A stretch of 64,000 nt of DNA from Lophium mytilinum (taxonomy: Eukaryota > Ascomycota > Dothideomycetes > Mytilinidiales > Mytilinidiaceae): positions 2,487,114 to 2,551,113 of the forward strand of contig MU004183.1 in the NCBI GenBank assembly GCA_010093605.1, written 5' to 3'. The notes below the pieces were generated by a model. It saw only the letters and a list, made by a program, of their open reading frames with translations. It did no database searches and was not told the DNA's origin. How positions within the stretch are numbered: position 1 is the stretch's first letter; every line of letters starts with the position of its first letter. The translations under genes were made by a program, and so were the position numbers. This document shows, piece by piece, positions 12,110 to 24,276 of the stretch.

Positions 12110-13959
12110 GTTGGAGGCTGTGACAGAGGCAGGGTGCTCTCTTCGACTTGCATCGAGCAATTAGCAGGCTGGACCATACGTTTTCGTGTCAGGGTCGGCC
12201 TTTAGAAAAGCGTATGGCATGAATTGTTTGTTTGGCTTGGGATGACTCGACTCTCGTGTCTAGTATGATTGAATGCGATGATTTCTTTGGAAGGCTCGGT
12301 CTCCGGTGTGTGGCCAATAACATGTAGTGTCTCTGGTGGGATTCAAAAGTGCACGGGGACAAAATGACCGGATATCTAAAGCCACAAGCAACACAACATC
12401 CCCTCAAATCCGGCTTCATACTACAGTAACATCTCGGTACAACTTTCATGCTATCCCTTGGCCCATCGTGGCGCATCACTCGGATTCTCTATTGCACACA
12501 CTGTGTAATGGGACAGTCTGACACCGTTGAGGTGGCCTGCAATGCATCTAGTCTTGTTAAAACTGACCTGATCCGATCTCTTATAGTGCACCACAGGGCC
12601 CCAGGCGGTGCTACGCTAGTGTACGAAAAGCCTAGGAGGTATGTGTTGCTCAAGTATATTGCTACAGATCTCGTCACTCGAGACTTGCTATGGCTGTATT
12701 CTTGTCGATATCATAGAGCCACATGCGACGGGCTCTAGGGATATACCGTTCTTGCACGCTACAACGTTCACCCACTCGATACATCTCCTTTTGGCATGGG
12801 CTACCCTTACGACATACCGTCACGTTGAAAGGCTCTCTTGCCCACGAACATTATGTCGAGCGAAGATATTACAAATATCAGTGCTGGAAACCGCGATTTT
12901 AGGGGTGATCTTGGGGGCCCGGGCCCTTCACCCTTGATTCTTCAAAAGCTCTCATCAACATTTTCGGAAATATATTACCGCTATCCGAAGTATTGCAAAA
13001 GGTATACTAAATGGCAAGGTATGGGTTCTATGGCATTTAGGCTGCTCAGGTCTTCCAGTTTACGACACGTGACGTTTCGTTACAACGTTACGAGACGGTA
13101 CCTTAACGTTCATACTCCCTAGCCCTGAGCTAAACGGTATACCGAGGTTTTACTGTTCATCAGTACTATAATCTGTACCGTGCTACAGTCTAGAGTGTAT
13201 CAATTTCTTCTTGCAAAGTTGCCGATGTAAGTTGAGGTCTTGACTCATAGCTCATCTTGCCGGGGCATCACGGAGAGCATCACTAGAGAAGAGAATCATA
13301 CCGACAGCGTTTCAAGTTGCTCGTTTCCCCGCATCAAGATTCCCCGGCACCCGGTCACTCCCTTCCAGAATTCTAACATTAACTTAGCGGCCTCTCTAGC
13401 GCGCGGATATCGGAGCTTTTCCATTCCTTAGGGCTTTCGGTTGGACCCTGGTATTCTAGCACCGCTACCCTTAAAGAATTCGTGACAGATAACGGCTTAC
13501 TTCAGTAGCCTCTAAAACATGAAGAGGCGGGGTGAACATAACATGAACACGAAAGCCTGCATAAATTTACATCGAACAAGGCAGTTGCGTGGGCCACTTC
13601 TCACTTTCTGAGTTCTGGCCTTTAACCTTGCACCCACACCTTCTCTTCATACGTCAAATCCTTATCCAACCTTGCAAGCTTGTCAAGGCTCCGAGTTTCC
13701 GGTGAGAAGAGGCCGTAGTGCCTCACCTGGGATTGGCTGTTGGCCGCCCCACCTGAAGTCGCGATTGCACTCCCCTACCACAACGACCGCTCGACTCTCA
13801 CTGTGGCCACGAAAAAAATAGATGTGAGGGCTTGTATCAAGTTGTCGGATGACTCAAATCTGGCTCTGATCTGCTGACACTATTCAGACTACATCTGAGG
13901 CTCAGCCTTGCCCAAACAACCACCCTGGGCACCGCTAGCCACTTTGATCAGCGTCCAAG
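12110..13959. other. Long intergenic region, no supported gene
   Basis: These 1.85 kb contain only short frames (under 100 codons) without domains. Short sequences such as ggtatacc and aacgtt recur between about 12740 and 13160, but I see no clear transposon or RNA gene. The last 100 bases are the leader of the RdRP gene. The length suggests decayed or regulatory DNA; I cannot say which. Confidence 0.35.
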
Positions 13960-16900
13960 ATGGACATCTTCATTCGAAACGTTCCGATTCTATCCACTAC
14001 GGATCAACTCAAGGATTTCTTGAGGGCTAGCCTACTCCAGCTCGGCGTCCTCGGTTATGAGGTCAAGAAGATCAGGGACAAAAATTTCGCCATCCTGTCC
14101 CTTCCCGATCCAGACAAGGCAAACCAGTTTCTTCTTCAATATGGATCGGGAAATCAATCCGCTCCAGCACGGCCTCTATACTTTCTCGGTTATACCCTCA
14201 ATTGCATAGCCAGTAAGAACCGGCCCGATGAGCATCTCATGAAAAGCTTGCAGCTGGCCGACAAAAGGACCCGCGAGAAGCAAGGCCGACCTTCAAACAG
14301 TACAGCTCCGAATTCCAAAGGTGCCCTTCGAACCATCTTTACATTCCGGACGTTGCACTGCGGAGCTTGGTCTTACCAGAAATCCCTGCTTACCTTCGAT
14401 CGATACTATGAGGACCAGAGAGCCGGGAAAATTGCTTTTGGCACGTCGTCCCTTGTAGTTCTTCTCCCTCGCAACTCAGACCTCCCCCCTTGCCGGCTTG
14501 ATGTTTCTTACTACAGTATCGAGCATGTTCTTACCGGAAATTCCGCGGCCCCAACGATATCTCTTACGCTCAGGTGGCCTCCGAAGATCTACGAGGACGC
14601 ACTTGCAGGCGACATCTTTAAGTCGAATGGGGCTGGCCTTGAGGATCTTTCGGCCAAGCTGATGAGATTTTCAATCAGTCCTGCCGGACTGACTGCGACC
14701 GTGCCGCCGTTCGTTCTCCCTAAACAAGATAGGTCTCCGAAAAAGAGGTTTCGGCTTTCAGCGATTGCAAAAGGGCACGAGGGTACTGTTGGATCTTGCT
14801 TTGTTTATCAGGTTACCTTACTTGATCACCGATTGATGGAGGAAGTTGTTCGGACAATCAAAAGGCGAGCAGGCATACCTAGCCATAGGACCTCTAAAAC
14901 CTATGTGCGAAGGCCTCCGACCACCTTCGTACAAGACTACTCTCGACTATCGCAGGTCTTAGCCGACTATACGAGGTATACACCCTTGACCTTCCCAGTC
15001 CGGTTCCAGCTTGAGCGTCTCGCGCTTAATGGGATTCTATCGCCTTCGACTATCCACGGCCTCATACCGGGCTTAATCAGCCTCGTTAAAATTCACAAAG
15101 CGAATCAAGTCGCCACTGCTTTAGGAAGACTTACACCTGATGTTGAGTTTCCAGGTCCGGATGCAGACCCAAGGGATTTCAGGGTAGATGAACTGTTGGA
15201 GCGCCTCAACCATCATACCAAAGCTGCCTACAAAGAGCAAGACGAATCAGTCTACAAGCGCGTAGAGAAGCTTGAGCATCTGGCCCTCGTCCACAAAGTC
15301 TTAGTCACTCCATGTGGCTTGCTACTCACTGGCCCCGACCCCGAGGTGACGAATAGAGTTTTGCGCAAGTATGCAAAGTATCACGATTATTTCCTTCGGG
15401 TGACCTTTGGCGATGAAGATGCCACGCCTATTCACTTCGACGCTCGTGCAAACCAGGAGAGAATTTACCACGGCCGCTTCAAGCAAATCCTTGACAAAGG
15501 CATCAATATCGCTGGTCGAACATTTACGTTCCTCGGGTTCTCGCATTCGTCTCTAAGGAGCCAGTCCTGCTGGTTCATGGCGCCGTTCACGCTCGACGGT
15601 GGATTGGTGTTTTCTAAAGATGTGATCAAAGGCCTCGGAAACTTCACAACCTTTCGCTCTCCTGCGAAATGTGCTGCGCGGATTGGTCAAGCCTTCTCTG
15701 ACACTTTGACTTCCGTTACTCTTCCAGATGGAGCGTGGTATGAAGATGCGGATGTGGAGAGAAACGGCCGCGTTTTTAGTGATGGTATGTTATCTCCTTT
15801 TGCACGCCAAATTGCTCCACCGCTTCCCAAACTTCTTCAACATATGACAAGAGTGTGCAAAGTACTGACTAGAATATTTAGGCTGTGGGACCATCTCTAA
15901 GAAGCTTTTGAAGCGGGTGTGGCTCAAATATGCTGTCGGGAAATCTTTGAAGCCAACAATAATTCAAATTCGAATGGCCGGTGTAAAGGGAGTAGTCTCC
16001 CTAGACTCTCGACTCGATGGCGATGAGATTTGCACGCGGCCATCAATGGAGAAGTTCCATGAGGCAACCTCTCATGACATTGAACTTTGTGGCGGATCAT
16101 TTTCGCCCTTACCGTTACACCTCAACCGCCAGTTTATCAAGATTCTGGAAGACCTTCAAGTGCCAGCCGAAGCTTTCTTGGAGCTTCAGGAGCAAGTGGT
16201 TCGCCAACTTCGGCAAGTCACACTCCATACCTTGAACGCATCTATCTTCCTCGAGTGGGCCCACATAGGACAAGCGGCGAAGACAGCGAGCTTGCTTAAA
16301 AGGATGCATACCCTTGGACTAGAATTCCAGCAGGATAAGTTTCTTACCGACACCATCGAAATTGCAGTGCTCTCCAGACTTCGCGAAATTAAGCATCGTG
16401 CTCGAATTCCGGTCGAGAAAGGACATACGCTCTACGGAATCATGGACGAGACTGGATATCTGAAAGAGGGCCAGGTTTATGTTGCAACGGAAAAGATGAA
16501 AGACGGGAAGCCGCAGCGTTCTGCAGTGATAGAAAAGCAGGTGGTGATCACTCGAGCACCGGCGCTCCACCCAGGCGACATGCAGTTGGTCGAAGCTATT
16601 GACGTACCGTCGAACTCGCCGTTGAAGAACCTTTACAATTGCGTCGTGTTCAGCCAGTGGGGAGAGCGAGATCTACCAAGTCAGCTTAGTGGCGGAGATC
16701 TTGACGGAGATCTCTTTCAAGTCATCTACGAGCCTCGACTCATACCAAAGGTTACCGCGGAGCCGGCTGACTACCCTCGCCAAGAGCCGGTAGACATTGG
16801 ACGTAAGGTTGAGGCGAAAGACATGACCGATTTCTTTATCAAATTTATGGAAACGGACCAACTGGGGCGCATTTCCACCCTTCACCAAATATTGGCCGAC

Positions 16901-17930
16901 AAGCATACCACCAATGGCAGGCCTGGAACGTTCCACCCAGAGTGCATAAATCTTGCAGAAATGGCCTCCACTGCTGTTGACTTCTCAAAGACTGGCATTC
17001 CGGTAAGCGACTCAAATTCTCCTACAGCAGAACCTAATTTTAGCAAACCACTAACTAAACATCTTTCTAGGTGGACCTCTCCAAACTCCCCCGAGGCGAC
17101 AACGGCATCCGCCCGGACTTCATGGCCACCGGCCCCCGCGTCTTCGTCGAATCTAAAGGCGCCGTCCTCGAAGACGCTGACGAAGACGACGAAGAAATCG
17201 ACCCCGTGCGCGCGCTCGACCCAGACCAGCGCAAGTTCCGCTACTACGAGAGCGACAACGTGCTCGGCCGGCTGTACCGCGCCATCGACGAAGCGAAGTT
17301 CTTCGAGCAGATGCAGAAGGACTCGCGGACGATGAAGGCCAAAGACCCGAAGAACAGCTTAATGGAGAAGCTGCTGCAGCACGTCAAGCGCGAGGCGGCG
17401 GGGCTGCAGTATGCGCAGTATGCGGAGTTGGCGAGGACGTTGAGAGAGCAGTGAGTTCTTCCCTTCTTTACCAGCAACTACGAAAATGCGGGGAGGAGGG
17501 ATCTAATGTAAGCAGGTACGAATCCAACATCGTCAGTATAATGGCGCAGTACTCAACGCATCCCGCGCATCCCTTGAACGAACTTGAGGTCTTTTCCGGC
17601 TCTATCCTGGGCAAGTCCCTCGGCGCGCAGAACAAGCAGACTCGCGAGCATGCGAAGAATATGGTCGAGCGGTTTAACCACGATGTCGCGGCGGCCATCA
17701 AGGTGATTTTGCAAGGAGACGAGGACGATGAAGAGGATGATGATGTGAAGAGGGAGGAGGCGCTCCCGCGGGCACTGGCGTGCTTGGAAAACTCGCTGAG
17801 GGAGCCGGAGAGTCGGCCACGGAGGGGGCTCGTGAGTTGGCGGTACGTGATGGCAGCCGTTTGTCTGGAGGAGTTAGAGAGGACGAGGCTGAGGGGCGGT
17901 TGGAGGGGCCCGGGGAAGCTTTATGCGTGA
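13960..17930 (+). CDS. Eukaryotic RNA-dependent RNA polymerase (RNA-silencing type)
   Basis: Exons are 13960-15784, 15882-17002, 17071-17450 and 17516-17930 (introns 97, 68 and 65 bp, all phases consistent), giving 1246 aa. The catalytic loop DLDGD lies at residues 881-885 within SGGDLDGDLF, the Mg-binding signature of cellular RdRPs (QDE-1, SAD-1, RDR family). Other conserved family segments are FSDGCGTIS across the first intron and IRMAGVKGVVSLD. The N-terminal 70 residues (MDIFIRNVP...) look like a short RNA-binding fold similar to an RRM. Such enzymes turn aberrant single-stranded RNA into double-stranded RNA for Dicer, in quelling or meiotic silencing. The acidic insert near the third exon (DADEDDEEID) is low-complexity. 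The gene looks whole. Which paralogue class (SAD-1, QDE-1 or RRP-3 like) I cannot assign without a tree. Confidence 0.95.
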
Positions 17931-19422
17931 GCGTGGGAGGGGCCGAGCCTAGGGTGAGAGGCTGATTTGGTGAAAAAGAAAGGCAGTGAGGGCTCGGATG
18001 GTTATATCCGTGCCAGGTATTTACCAAGAATGGGGTGGGATGGTTCTCAACCCGGACCATTTCTGGAGGTGGGAACAATTCTTGAGGTGGTCTTTCTGAT
18101 CGGCGTTGGGCGCTATGTTAGGGATGCTATGGGAGATACCCCAATGGTTTTTAGGTATGGCGATGCCCATACTTCGAGATAAAAAATGACACTTGATTCT
18201 GAGCTAGATGCTTTGATATTATCTGAAGTGCTTTGAAACATTCCGGGAAACTAGGAATGGAAGTGCTTGCGCGAGACGAGGAAAACGGACGGTTTGAGTT
18301 GGACTTGCGAGTACAAAGGCATGGGCATGAGGGGCATGTAAAAAGTGGCACACCCAGCACCCAACCTACCTTTCCTTTGATGCTCTTGTCTGCCGCCGTT
18401 TGTGGTGCTTCAATGCATTATTTCCACTATAAACAATTTATAAGCTCTTAATTTTAGGCTATGTGAAAACTTTGCTGAGGGACTCCATACAGTGGCAGAC
18501 AGGTGCACCAACTTACTTAGTGAGAGAGCGTGGGACAGGAACTAAATTAGCTCTATAAGGTATACCATTCATTCTGTGTTTATATATTCTACACTTGTAT
18601 AGCACTGTCTGAGGTCCTCTAGTGTCCTATTGCTATTTGTGAAATAGTAGCTTTGGCAAGCCTGATGGCTCTCCGGGCCACCTCGGACGGTGTTGAACTG
18701 CTGCAGGAGTGCGCCACTTTTTGCTGGCATTTAAGCGGTGCTATATAAGGACCGACCAAGACTAGTCGCACAGCTAAGCCCAGTGAAGAAATATCCTGCG
18801 CGCCCAATTAAATTAATGATTTTCATTCTGAACGCTGAATTCCAGTAGGCCACTCAATCGACCGTTTCCTGGCTTTTACTACAAATGAAAGGGATGTATC
18901 AAGAAGGCGGACTAGGCCTGTGAAATGGCCGACCTGGAAATCCAAATGCTTGACATCAGGAAGAGAATAGCAGACACAGGAGAGGATGCTCTATAGGCTT
19001 GGCGTCATGCAGAGCCAGGGTTTGTGTTGGTGGTATATGACCGTCCAATCCTAGCGCCTAGCCGCAAAATGCACCAGCAGCCTTTCTCGACAAAGCCCGT
19101 AAGCCCCTCCAAGCCTCCATGACCACGACATTCGACACGACGCCAGGTAAGCAACGACTCGCGGTCTCTGGAAGGCTGCCTACAACCTGGTGATCGCCGT
19201 TGAAAGTGTCAGGCTCTAGTGTATCAAAAAGCACAATCGCCATCGACTCCTTCCCGTCTATTCTTGAACTTTCGCCATTCCTTGTCAGAGCCAGTTGGCC
19301 TCTTGTATAACTATACTGTAGGGCCCCCCATACGGCCGTATCAACGCACATTTTCCCTACGCCTTTTCCACGTGGAGTACCCCTCCACTGGATAGAGAAT
19401 CACCGCCACATACGCATTCACT
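17931..19422. other. Intergenic, downstream of RdRP and upstream of Zn2Cys6 gene
   Basis: No gene is supported in about 1.5 kb. A 62-codon minus-strand frame at 18619-18807 (contains TPSEVARRAIRLAKATISQI) is amphipathic and could be a remnant of something longer, but the flanks give no extension. The last 50 bases before 19423 are the leader of the regulator gene. Confidence 0.35.
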
Positions 19423-22143
19423 ATGCCCGATTCACTGCTCTCGCCTACTCACACGGGCCTATCATCACCCTCTCCAGGACCAGACAGGAGAAGCGGTCTG
19501 CCACCTCGCATTCGCCGCCGGAATCGGGTCATCTCGTCGTGTCTCGAATGCCGTCGCCGCAAGTTAAAGTGTGACAAACTGCAGCCATGCACCAACTGTA
19601 CCAAATTCGCCCGAGACTGCGTCTTTCTCGCCCCAGCTTTGGACCCCGTAGGGCAGGCCAAATTGGCCGAAGTCAAGGAGAAGATGGGCTTGCTAGAGCG
19701 GACCCTGGAGCAAGATGTTGCAAAAAGTAAAAGCGAAGCGCGTGACGAGAGCTCGCCCTCCTCACAGCTGCCAGGCCAAGATGTGGTGGACAGTGAAGAA
19801 GACAGCGCTCCCGAGGACGAGAAAGACCTGAAACCTAACTATTACATCACTGAGGATGCAGCCTACGATGATGCCGACGATGATCTGGTCGATCTGGGCA
19901 TTCAGCTGGGGAAGATGCGTATTACAGACCGCATTGGAGGCTATGTTCGACCACGCTTTGCTGAGGAGATCGTCCAAGCCTTGAAAGAAGTGCCCCCTCC
20001 TCAGCCCGGGAACCGATATCCCACGCGGACTCCAACCTCATTTCTAGGCCCCGGGCCTGACTATGTCGCCCCAGCGTCCAGCTTCTTCTTTGCACCGGAA
20101 CCTCGGAGAATGTCGTTAATGTCATTTCTTCCTGCAAGAAGCACGGCGGACAGGCTGCTCACTCAGTACTGGAATGCCGTGCACGTTCTTGCAAAGTGCT
20201 TGCATCGTCCTAGCTTCGAGAGGCAGTATGCTACGTTCTGGAGTGACATAGCAAGAGGCGTGGAACCAACAGCCTCCTTTCAAGCTGTTGTGCTCGCAAT
20301 GCTTATGTCTGCTGCAATCAGCTTACCAGATGAAGCTGTGCTCAACGAATATGCCGTTGCAAAGGCTGACCTGGTCGAGAACTTCCGTCAGGGCTGTGAA
20401 ACGAGCCTCTCTCGCGCCAATTTCCTCCGAACCTCCAAGCTGGAGACTTTACAGGCTTTCGTCATGTATTTAGTGAGGACTTCTTATTAGCAGCGTCTGG
20501 GGCGTCTTGATTGGCTAACGGAACTACTCAGATACCGCTTTGTCGAGGCGAGATTTCGCGTGCCCATTCAGCTCTCACTGGCACTATCATACGATTGGCG
20601 GAATGTATGTCTCTACACAGAGATCCCTCAAATTATGATGTATCGGCAGTCGAAATGCAAGTCCGTCGGACACTATGGTATCAAGTATGCTTTCTGGACA
20701 TGCGGACGTGTGAGGCTACTGGCCCTAGACCTCAGGTATAAATCCTTATATTGAAAGACATTAACGTATATTAAAATAATTAGATCCGGAGGGAAGACTT
20801 CGACACTAAGTGGCCTTTGAACGCCGATGATGCCGATCTGGAGTTGCCCAACCCACCAACGGAGGACGCAAACCGGTTCACTGACATGACCATTACGCGT
20901 ATACGCTTCGAAAGCAACGAAATGAACCGTCTAATCTGGATCGAACGGCCTAGGATAGAGCGTAAAAAAAGTACCATCACGTTGCTTCTTAGTAAAATCC
21001 AGAGCTTCGGGAAAGCAATGGAGACGAAGTACCTCCCAATCCTAGACTCCCGGGTCCCACTGCAATACATGGCGATGCAGATCTACGGCATCCTCTTCAA
21101 CCGCATGCACGTCCAGATCCTCAGCAAATACGCCTCCAACCAAGACCGCCTGATGCCGGAGCGACTGCGCCAAATCATGATGGGCTCCAGCATCGTCATC
21201 ATTGAGCACGCCATGGCCATCGAGACCATCCCCCATGTACGCCTCTGGGCCTGGTACGCGGGTGCATTCCAGCAGTACCACTCCGCCATCCTCCTGCTCT
21301 CCGAGTACTACGCGAAACCCCGCGACGACTTCGCCCTCGATGCCCGCGTCTGGCGCGCGCTGGATTTCGCCTTCGAGCTACCTGCGGACCTCGACGGCGG
21401 CGAGAAATCCCGCATGATCCTCCATGAACTCCATAACCGCCTCGAGACCTACCAGTCCCACCGCCGCATCCGCCCGCCGAAGAGCATGGCTGAGGCCCCG
21501 GGCCCGCGCATCCACGCGCATGAGTTCAAAAGACAAGAAGCGAGACGGTCGAAAGAGAGAGGGGAGAGTCTGACGCCTGCTCTTGACTTTAATGGCCCTG
21601 GCGGCATCTTGCCTAGTACCGAGCCGCTCGATTACAGCTTCACGTACCCCCGCATGCCGGATGGTGTTATGCGCGAGCCGACTTACAGTTTGCCGGGCAT
21701 GATGAGCCCGATGCACGGGAGTGATTCGTCGCCCTCTATGAGCAACGCGGCGAATCGTAACGTCGGGGGCTCGGGGAGCAATAATAATAACAGTCCCGGG
21801 AATCCGGATAATATGCTAGATATCGATTGGGTGCGTGCTCCTTTCCCATCATTCTCACCTTTCATTTACTCTGGTCTGTGTCGGATGGAGTTCGAGACTG
21901 GTGTTGTGTAGGTTTGAAGTTTGATATTAGTGCTGACGAATCTTTTTTATACAGAATGAATGGGAGCGCCTTTTCCCAAGCGACATGAACGCCGGCGGCA
22001 ACTCAGGCGACATCATGATTCCGCCCTTCAGCTTTCCGCATTTCAGCCCGAGCGAGTTAGAGGAGGGATGGGCGGCGGGCATGGGGAAGGATCCGCTGGT
22101 GGAGTGGGCGGGCATTGGCGAGCAAGGGGAGAGTCAGGGCTAG
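19423..22143 (+). CDS. Zn2Cys6 transcription factor with fungal-specific regulatory domain
   Basis: Exons are 19423-20472, 20532-20735, 20784-21830 and 21955-22143 (introns 59, 48 and 124 bp), giving 829 aa. A binuclear zinc cluster with exact spacing C-x2-C-x6-C-x5-C-x2-C-x6-C occupies residues 40-66 (CLECRRRKLKC ... CTNC ... C), preceded by a basic patch RIRRRNR. A short linker with a possible coiled coil follows, then an acidic stretch, the KMRITDRIGGYVRPRF segment and the fungal_trans middle homology region (about residues 225-480), with the typical RLAECMSLHRDPS and RRTLWYQVCFLD segments split over introns. The C-terminus is Ser/Gly/Asn-rich. It is a nuclear DNA-binding regulator; the target genes cannot be told from the sequence. 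The neighbours are housekeeping genes, so it does not look like a cluster regulator. Confidence 0.92.
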
Positions 22144-22385
22144 GGGGAGGAGGAAAGAAGCGATGAAGACTGGGCTGCTGGGCTTGATGCGTTACGACTT
22201 GATCAGGAGGAATGATGAGATGGATGGTTGGGATTAGAGGTATGGGGTGGTATTGTTACTTGATTTACGGATCGCTAGAAAAGGAGCTGGCCGCCTTATC
22301 TTTATTGTACATGGTATTTCGAATACTTCGATTAAGTTTTCCAGACCGTACCTTGGGTTTTCGAAGTTTGGGGAAGGGGATGGTA

Positions 22386-23868
22386 TCATATGTATTTGCC
22401 CTCCGGATCTACTTTGTCGAACAATTCCATCGACTTCTCGTACCTGCATTGGTGTTAGCATGTGGAAGGACTGCCGAAATGGGAGAAACTTGCATCGTGA
22501 ACACGATTCCGCCACTCAAGATTAGTCTCCCTAACCTAGGCACCGCACCAGACCAGAACGTCAGCAAACCCTCCCCTCTGAAGATCTTGGCGGCGCAGTT
22601 GAAGCTGTTCTTGTACAGCGACCGCGCTTCTATCGATTGCATACTGCTCACAGTCAGTCTCATCACTCTCCGCAACCCACCATGACCAGAGTTCAGGACA
22701 TCTTACCGCGTCTTAACAGTATCGAGCGGCATAGTGGCATACACCGTGATCACGCCCGCCATACCACCAATCCCAAAGGTGCTTATTACACCCAGCTTCT
22801 CTCCTGGCTGGACATAGGATTGCGCGAGTTGCTTCAGAGCTGTGTAGCTGGAGAAGCGCACCGCGGAGTTTGCTGCCTGCCGCGCTGTGGTGGGTAGGAA
22901 GCCTTGGAAGAAGCCGCGGATGCCTTTTTCTTGTGCAATTATCTTCGTGCCGTGGAGGAAGCCGCGCATGCGGGGTTTTGCGGCTTTGCGGTCGTCGATT
23001 CTAAGGGGCATTGGGAGGTTAGCATGATGTGTTCGCGAAGAAGCACAGCACCAGGCATTGAATCTTTGCGCCACTGCTTAGAAGCCCTCGACGGATCTCA
23101 GAAGCCCAGGCGCGCAGGCGTTCAAGTAGAGTTCCAGGAGCTCATAATCCATCACTGCCCCTCAGACAGTGGTACGTAGCAGACGAGAGCGCATTCGAGA
23201 AATGCCGATTTGAAAGCAAGATCCATGACCCAGTGAAGAACCAGACGTGGGTGAAACTCACAGTTGCGTCTTTATACTCTCGAAAGGCGTCACGGCGAGC
23301 AGTGACTCGGTAACTCCGGCGCCAAATCCTGCTATTACGTTCGCGGGCCCGGAGACCTTGCCATCAGCGTCTGCCAGTAGCGCCTTGTACGTGTCGAAAG
23401 CGACGAAGCCTGTGAATGCAGGTTAGCCTTGTCTGCCAACTTCGAAGGGGGAGCGTCGCGCACGTATTCCAGCTTTCAGCGAGTTCCCGATTATCAGCGT
23501 GGTGCAGCCTGCGTACCACTGTTTGCCGAACGGGGGCCACGGGAGCTTCTTGCTGTTCGGTAGACGTTGGTTCAGTTGTGTCCGAGTCTTTGCGACTACG
23601 TGGTAGGTTAGGGGAGTTCTTGAGGTGGATGCGGAGGAGAGTTTGGGAGAAACTAGGTACATTCGGCGGGGTATGTGATTGCTAGAGGAGAGTCAGAGAG
23701 GTTTCTTTGACGGTTTGGTGCATTCATCTTACATATTTCTACGGCTCCCGCTGTTGCGCCGGCGATAATGGACCGCATCATGCTGGGCTGTTGGAATTGT
23801 CAGAAGATTTTGGCGACAGGCTTCGGGCATGATACCTTTTTTTTCTTCTCCCCAGTGGTAGTAGCCAT
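22386..23868 (-). CDS. CTP1: Mitochondrial tricarboxylate (citrate) carrier
   Basis: This inner-membrane carrier exports citrate in exchange for malate or isocitrate. Eight exons on the minus strand: 23868-23836, 23787-23733, 23681-23661, 23595-23464, 23409-23262, 23000-22707, 22643-22494 and 22443-22386; total 296 aa (yeast Ctp1 is 299). All phases fit. The three carrier signatures are PAEFAKTR (residues 34-41), PFESIKTQ and PLDTVKTR, one per repeat. The C-terminus (TMYEKSMEL...) is typical of the family. Exon 3 is only 21 nt and supplies most of the first signature. The last intron (22493-22444) starts with GCAAGT, a GC-AG intron. The acceptor at 22644 gives the family form TRMQS. The gene starts 408 bp from the divergent MAM33 start. 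Confidence 0.95.
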
Positions 23869-24276
23869 CTTGGCGGAGGCCTCAGGCAATGATTGAAGGT
23901 GTGATACGTAGCAGAACGTGTTCAATGTCTTATGAAGCTATCCAAAGGGATCGTGGGGTACGTTGTCGAGAGAATAAATCGCGATGACGCATCCGAGGTA
24001 TATAGACTAAGTCGGTATTCCGAGATTTTTATTATTGGAGTTTGATTTTGGACTGCTTGGTCGATTCTCTCAGAGTGTATAAGTGCACTCAATTGATGTT
24101 TATGGCTTGGAGGAACGATAGATGTCGTAGAAATGGAGTTGTGACGACAGGCACGTGTTACGGCTTGGCACTGGGAAAAGCTTCGGCGCTCAGATCATTG
24201 TTAACTTTCCCTTCATCAACATCCACACATCCCAGCATCCTCCTTCCACTGTCTCATCTGTGCCCATATACCCAGC
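23869..24276. promoter_or_regulatory. Shared divergent promoter of CTP1 and MAM33
   Basis: The 408 bases between the two start codons must serve both genes, whose products both work in mitochondria. No specific factor site could be assigned with confidence. The sequence before 24277 is rich in C and T, as in a fungal 5' leader. Confidence 0.5.

Noticed and set aside
18619-18807. Small frame possibly from a transposon
   Set aside because: Sixty-two codons only, with no flanking homology or repeat ends visible.
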